From Rhyacichthys aspro (Eukaryota; Chordata; Actinopteri; Gobiiformes; Rhyacichthyidae): DNA of 64,000 nt. Positions 59,170 to 64,000 of this stretch are shown piece by piece. The position numbers and the translations under genes are program-made. Numbering within the stretch: the stretch's first letter is position 1; every line of letters begins with the position of its first letter. A model generated the notes under the pieces. That model did no database searches. It worked only from the letters and a program-made list of their open reading frames with translations, and had not been told where the DNA came from. The stretch is taken from NCBI GenBank assembly GCA_036850595.1, contig CM072166.1, positions 1,021,118 to 1,085,117 of the forward strand. Direction: 5' to 3'.

Positions 59170-62100
59170 ATGGAGGAGGTGCGTTCCCGTCCGTACATCA
59201 TCCCGGTGAGGCATGGTGGCAGCATGGGCCAGACTCAGCGCAGAGACGCCGGAGTGTGGCACCAAACACGCAGCCTGCTCTACAAGAACCTGCTCATCAA
59301 GTGGAGGACCAAGCAGCAGAGTTTACACGTGAGCCCAGCTTATCTGCCTCTGTTTACACAAACCAGGAAGAGCACTCAGACCGACACTCCCTTTTCGCTC
59401 TGATATCTGAGTTTATTCAGGCCACAGTTCATCTCTTCTGTTAGTCCAGCACATTTTTACTTTGGGCTGAAGCTTACGTTGAGGATGTTTAGCACAAATT
59501 TATAATTAAGTCTTCTTTTTGTTTCTCAAATATTGTCTCATTTAAGTCTACTTTTACGTACTTTAATCAATTTGTGTTTTATTTGTCCCGTGTTGTTCTT
59601 TTCCGTGCAGGGACAGTGGGACAGGGAAGTCACTGCAAGATTAAAACTCAGTAGAATCTAGTAAACGGAGTCATTATTTCCATTTCTTTACAGCTCAAAG
59701 ACAAACTGAGCACTGCCCTCTGTTCATAGTCAACAGCATGTTCCTGCAGGGCACAAGATGGCAGCAGTCCATCTTCAAAAATACTCTCTTTTCTCAGAGT
59801 GTCTGGGTTAATATAATAGTTCATCGTGTTCGTCTCTCTGTAGGAGCTGATCCTGCCGCTGCTGCTGCTTGGCCTGCTCATCCTCATCAGCACTCTGAAC
59901 CCTCACGTTTACTACGGCAGCATCAGCACCATGGAGCTGCAGCAGGACCGGCCCTTCTTCAAAAGCCTGGGCTACACTCCCATCAGCAACATCACCAACC
60001 ACATCATGGAGGAGGTGGCTCAGGCCATGCGTGAGTCTCACGTTTACACCAACACGGCTCAGAAAGTCACTGTTAATGGGTTTCTTTTACCCTTTAATGC
60101 CAGACAGAAGAAACAGAAAAGTCTAATATTTTGAAATTGAGTTATTTATTAGACCTAAAAACAAAATCCAAAAAATCTGGCGTTTTTTAACCCCAGAGAG
60201 GATCATTTTTAGGACTTTATCTTGAACTTTCTTTTTCCTAAAATGTATAAAACAACCAATAATTGTGTCCTTTTTTAAAAAACTGGTAAATACGAAATCA
60301 TTTTGTTTGTGAAAACTGAGGAGACAAAAGAGAGCTATTAGCAAGTGAAATATTGAAAATTGTGTGTGTACAATAAACACTATGTAGTTTTTTTCTACCA
60401 CATAATGTATAAAATAGACAGTTATTATATACTATTGCAATAAAGTAAATGTTTATATGAAAGTAGCACTAACATTAATGCAATTCCCAGAATAACATTT
60501 TTAAAACTATCAAACCTCATTCAACCTCAGTGAATGTTGCAGTTCATGAATAAATCCACCAGGGGGCGCAGGGTTTTCAGGAGAGTATTGTTTGTGTGTG
60601 TTGTGCAGAAGGCTCAGAGCAAATATGATACGTATGTTAGTCTAGAGTTTATTTTCTTGTCCGTACTGCAGCCATCGAGGACCATCTGGAGATGTTCGCC
60701 AGTGAAGAAGACCTGGAGAACGCCAGTCTGTACGAGCCGTCCAGTTACGTCGGAGTGGTGTTTCTGGATAAAGCAGCCACTTCTTATCGACTGAGGTTCC
60801 CCTACAACCAGCTGCCTCTGCCCAGCGACTACACCGAGACCATCGGTATTTGGGGTTTGATTTTAGTATTACGCAGGTCTTTTTTCTTTTTATCCATTTC
60901 CATTACACAGCTACCTTTTCCTGTTCAAACTTAAACCACATCTACTTAATTTGAGTCTGTGTTTGAAATGGGTAATTTAAGAAGTGTGGAGTGATTTTTA
61001 ACAACATAAACCTTGTATTTTTTGTCTTTTATTGTCTTCTCGTTCTGCAGCGAACTGCTTTTCGAGTTCGACAAACTGCAGAGCGGCGAATTACTGGTAC
61101 ACAGGGTTCACCAGGCTCCAGTCTCTGATCGACGCCGCCATCATCCAGGTCTGAACTAAATGAGTAGAAATGTGGACTCAGGCTGCTCCGATCAGGATTT
61201 TTTACACTGATCATGGGTTTGATTATGTTCCTTAATAAAATCACTATTCTTAAAAACACAGAAGCCTGTTTTGAATATTAAATATTAGCGGGAGGTAAAA
61301 CTAAAAGGTAATCAACAGCAAATGTTTTCTTTTCTTTTGTTTATTTACTTTTTTAGTTTTTTAGTCGCGGCAGACTCTGTGAAACCGAGAGCTGCTCTAC
61401 TTGCTCTTAATGATGCTTTGAAAACACTGACGACTTGGACCCTTCTTCAGCGACTCAGACTCGGACCCTTCTTCAGTGACTCAGACTCGGACTCTTCTTC
61501 AACGACTCAGACTCAGACCCTTCTTCAGCGACTCAGACTCAGACCCTTCTTCAGCGACTCAGACTCAATTTAGACGACCCTTCTTCAGTGACTCAGACTC
61601 GGACTCTTCTTCAGACAACTCAGACTCTCCTTCAAAATAAATTAAAATAGACTTAGCGACTCAGACTCGGACTACTCTTCTTCAGCGACTCAGACTCTCC
61701 TTCAGCGACTCAGACTCAGACTCTTCTTCAGCGACTCAATTTCCGACTCAGACTCTTCTTCAGCGACTCAGACTCAGACTCGGACTCTTCTTCAACGACT
61801 CAGACTCTTCTTCAATGACTCAGACTCTTCTTCAACGACTCAGACTCAGACTCTTCTTCAACGACTCAGACTCAGACTCTTCTTCAACGACTCAGACTCA
61901 GACTCTTCTTCAGCGACTCAGACTCGGACGCTCCCTCCATCTGTTGAATTGTTAACTCTCTCGTTTTGTGTCCAGATGCAGACGAAGCGCTCGGTCTGGA
62001 ACGAGATGGACTTCCGAGCCGTGATGATGGGTCAGCCCGGTTCGGTGGAGGTCCAGAAGTTCCCTCACGCTCTCATCTCCATTTACCTGGTGCTGGCCTT

Positions 62101-64000
62101 CACTCCCTTCGTCACGTTTCTCATCGTGAACGTCGCGGCCGAGAAGGAGCACAGGCTCAAAGACACCATGACCATGATGGGCCTCTACGACAGCGCCTTC
62201 TGGTGGGACGAAAACACACTTCAGATCACATTTTATATTTCAGGATAATATACACTAGAGTTTTCAAAGTAAATCGAATCAGAGAGGAAGAGTCTTCATT
62301 ATTTTATTTTTACTTTTTTCAAACTAAAATGGGTCAGGATTGTTTTTTAAGAGACTCCTGTTCCTAAAATTCTGATAGAAACGCAGCAAAACTTCAATTT
62401 CCAAACTTTTATTTATATGAGGACTGGATTTGAAAATGTAAAAATGTGTAAGGCTTGAAGTTCCTCTTGATTGTTTTGGACTGCAGTAATTGTATGAGCA
62501 CTGTGTCTTCCATCTTATTCTGTCTATTTTTAAAATCTTTCTCCTCCATTTTTAAATCCAGCTCATATTCTTGTCTCTTTTTTGTCCTTCAGGTTGTCTT
62601 GGGGGCTGCTGTACGCCGCTCTGGTCACTACTATGTCCATCCTCATGTCTATCATCGCCACATACACCGCTCTTTTCCCCAACAGCAACTTCCTGGTCAT
62701 CTTCTTCCTCATCTTCCTCTACGGGATCTCCTCTGTGAGTAGGAAACGCCAGTATATATGAAATATGAAAAGGAAAAAAGTCTGTATTTATTAAACTGTG
62801 TGATTGTAAACCTGCAAAATGATCACCTTATAAATACCTTCTGAAGTAGAATGTATGAATATATATGTTTAGTCCAACTTTAGACCTGTTTAGTCCTACT
62901 TTAGACCTGTTTAGTCCAACTTTAGACCTGCTTAGTCCAACTTTAGACCTTTTTAGTCCAACTTTAGACCTTTTTAGTCCAACTTTAGACCTGTTCAGTC
63001 CAACTTTAGACCTTTTTAGTCCAACTTTAGACCTGTTTAGTCCAACTTTAGACCTGTTTAGTCCAACTTTAGACCTGTTTAGTCCAACTTTAGACCTGTT
63101 TAGTCCAACTTTAGACCTTTTTAGTCCAACTTTAGACCTGTTTAGTCCAACTTCAGACCTGTTTAGTCCAACTTTAGACCTGTTTAGTCCAACTTCAGAC
63201 CTGTTTAGTCCAACTTTAGACCTGTTTAGTCCAACTTCAGACCTGTTTAGTCCAACTTTAGACCTGTTTAGTCCTACTTTAGACCTGTTTAGTCCAACTT
63301 TAGACCTGTTTAGTCCAACTTTAGACCTTTTTAGTCCAACTTTAGACCTGTTTAGTCCAACTTTAGACCTTTTTAGTCCAACTTTAGACCTTTTTAGTCC
63401 AACTTTAGACCTGTTTAGTCCTACTTTAGACCTTTTTAGTCCAACTTTAGACCTGTTTAGTCCAACTTTAGAGGCCGTCCACAGAGAATTAAATGAGGAG
63501 ACTAATGGCCAATAGTGGACTGGTGATAAAATGTGAGTGAATAATAATCAAAGGCAGTGTTCAGAAGACATTTGTCCTAATCTCTGATCCTGTCTGTGCC
63601 TCTCCTCAGATCTTCTTCTCCTTCATGTTGACGCCTCTCTTTAAAAAGCCCAAGTTTGCGAGCACCGTGGGTTCGATGTTGACTGTGGTGTTCGGGTGTC
63701 TGTCCCTCTTCACCGTCCTCATGAGAGACTTCCCTCAGCCCCTCGTCTGGCTGCTCTGTCTCCTGTCGCCCAGCGCCTTCTCCATCGGCATCGCTCAGGT
63801 ACATATTTCACTGTGATGCTAAATACAGGGCGTCCACAGGTCCTTAAAAAGTCTTAAAATTTCTTAAATGCCATAATATAAAAATAAGACCTTAAATCCA
63901 TGTTTCTAAGGTCTTAAAAATGCAGTCAAACCGACGGCATAAACATACTTTTCATTATTTATGCTCGTCTGTGTGTCACACAGAAAGAGACAGGTGGAAC
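59170..64000 (+). CDS. abca5: abca5, full-size ABC-A transporter, N-terminal part (runs off right edge)
   Basis: ABCA5 is a lysosomal/late-endosomal lipid transporter. Coding exons: 59170-59328, 59844-60030, 60672-60845, 61051-61148, 61976-62202, 62593-62734 and 63610-63798; 1176 nt, 392 residues of an expected 1600 or more. The start MEEVRSRPYI is chosen at the first ATG after the acceptor at 59158; a later Met (residue 19, MGQTQRRDAG) is possible, since human ABCA5 begins closer to GVWRQTRTLL. GVWHQTRSLLYKNLLIKWRT, ELILPLLLLGLLILISTLNP (TM1, 54-71), LGYTPISNITNHIMEEV, SYVGVVFLDKAA and YWYTGFTRLQSLIDAAIIQ align with human ABCA5. Later helices are IYLVLAFTPFVTFLIVNVAA, the exon at 62593-62734 and the exon at 63610-63798 (FFSFMLTPLFKKPKFAST). 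The nucleotide-binding domains lie beyond the window. Confidence 0.95.
60556..60570 (+). promoter_or_regulatory. CTCF-like motif in abca5 intron
   Basis: CCACCAGGGGGCGCA matches the CTCF core CCASYAGRKGGC exactly plus the GC extension. It lies about 100 bp before the exon at 60672. Sequence-based only. Confidence 0.45.
61430..61935 (+). repeat. GACTCAGACTCTTCTTCAGC minisatellite, abca5 intron 5
   Basis: About 20 units of 20-30 bp made of CTCTTCTTCAGCGACTCAGA. Each includes a pyrimidine tract ending TTCTTCAG, so it mimics a 3' splice site. It ends about 40 nt before the real acceptor (TTTTGTGTCCAG) of the exon at 61976. Confidence 0.92.
62868..63475 (+). repeat. 22-bp minisatellite (TTTAGTCCAACTTTAGACCTG), abca5 intron 7
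   Basis: About 27 nearly perfect units of TTTAGTCCAACTTTAGACCTGT. One dimer looks like two diverged 11-bp units (TTTAGTCCAAC + TTTAGACCTGT), so it is probably a derivative of the 11-bp family. Because the unit reads open in one frame, it produces a false 216-residue LFSPTLD repeat. Confidence 0.95.

Noticed and set aside
62865..63515. 216-residue open frame of repeated LFSPTLD units
   Set aside because: It is the translation of a 22-bp intronic minisatellite in abca5 that happens to lack stops in one frame; no splice or codon evidence.

Overview
The window is a piece of a vertebrate, almost certainly teleost fish, nuclear genome. Evidence: GT-AG introns, CpG-bearing promoters, proteins that align by eye to human WAPL, PLEKHA1, HTRA1, C10orf88/PAAT, ASB3 and ABCA5, moderately compact introns, and a heavy load of minisatellites. 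I cannot name the species or say which teleost paralog (a or b) is present. All exon borders below were read by hand from splice consensus plus reading-frame continuity.

Layout: (1) 1-5.8 kb, minus strand: 5' part of wapl, the cohesin release factor. The non-coding first exon, the start codon and all three FGF motifs are inside; the catalytic HEAT part lies off the left edge. (2) 8.2-24.2 kb, plus strand: complete plekha1 (TAPP1), two PH domains and an alternatively spliced C-terminus. (3) 28.4-44.6 kb, plus strand: complete htra1, a secreted trypsin-like protease with IGFBP, Kazal, protease and PDZ modules in ten exons, predicted 473 aa. (4) 47.8-53.6 kb, minus strand: c10orf88 (PAAT), predicted 385 aa. 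(5) 53.6-57.0 kb, plus strand: asb3 (ankyrin plus SOCS box), predicted 542 aa, head to head with c10orf88. (6) 57.5 kb to the right edge, plus strand: 5' part of abca5. plekha1-htra1 is the fish counterpart of the human 10q26 macular-degeneration locus; no ARMS2-like gene is seen between them. The genes do not form one pathway.

Most of the remaining DNA is intronic or intergenic and rich in tandem repeats built from a few recurring units: an 11-bp unit (CCAGGACTAAA or its complement), a 21-bp unit (related to ATCCAACTAAAACCTGTTCA), a 31-bp unit (containing GACCCTCTAAAGCTGCTG) and several local ones. Notable placements: inverted 11-bp arrays flank htra1 exon 2 closely; a plekha1 array re-creates the 5' splice site in every 19-bp unit; several arrays begin within about 20 nt of a splice donor; and the 31-bp arrays in plekha1 and c10orf88 all have the same orientation relative to transcription although the genes lie on opposite strands. 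Dispersed repeats include a five-copy interspersed family, a decayed LINE reverse-transcriptase fragment and a hAT-like remnant. I saw no tRNA, rRNA, CRISPR or intact transposon.
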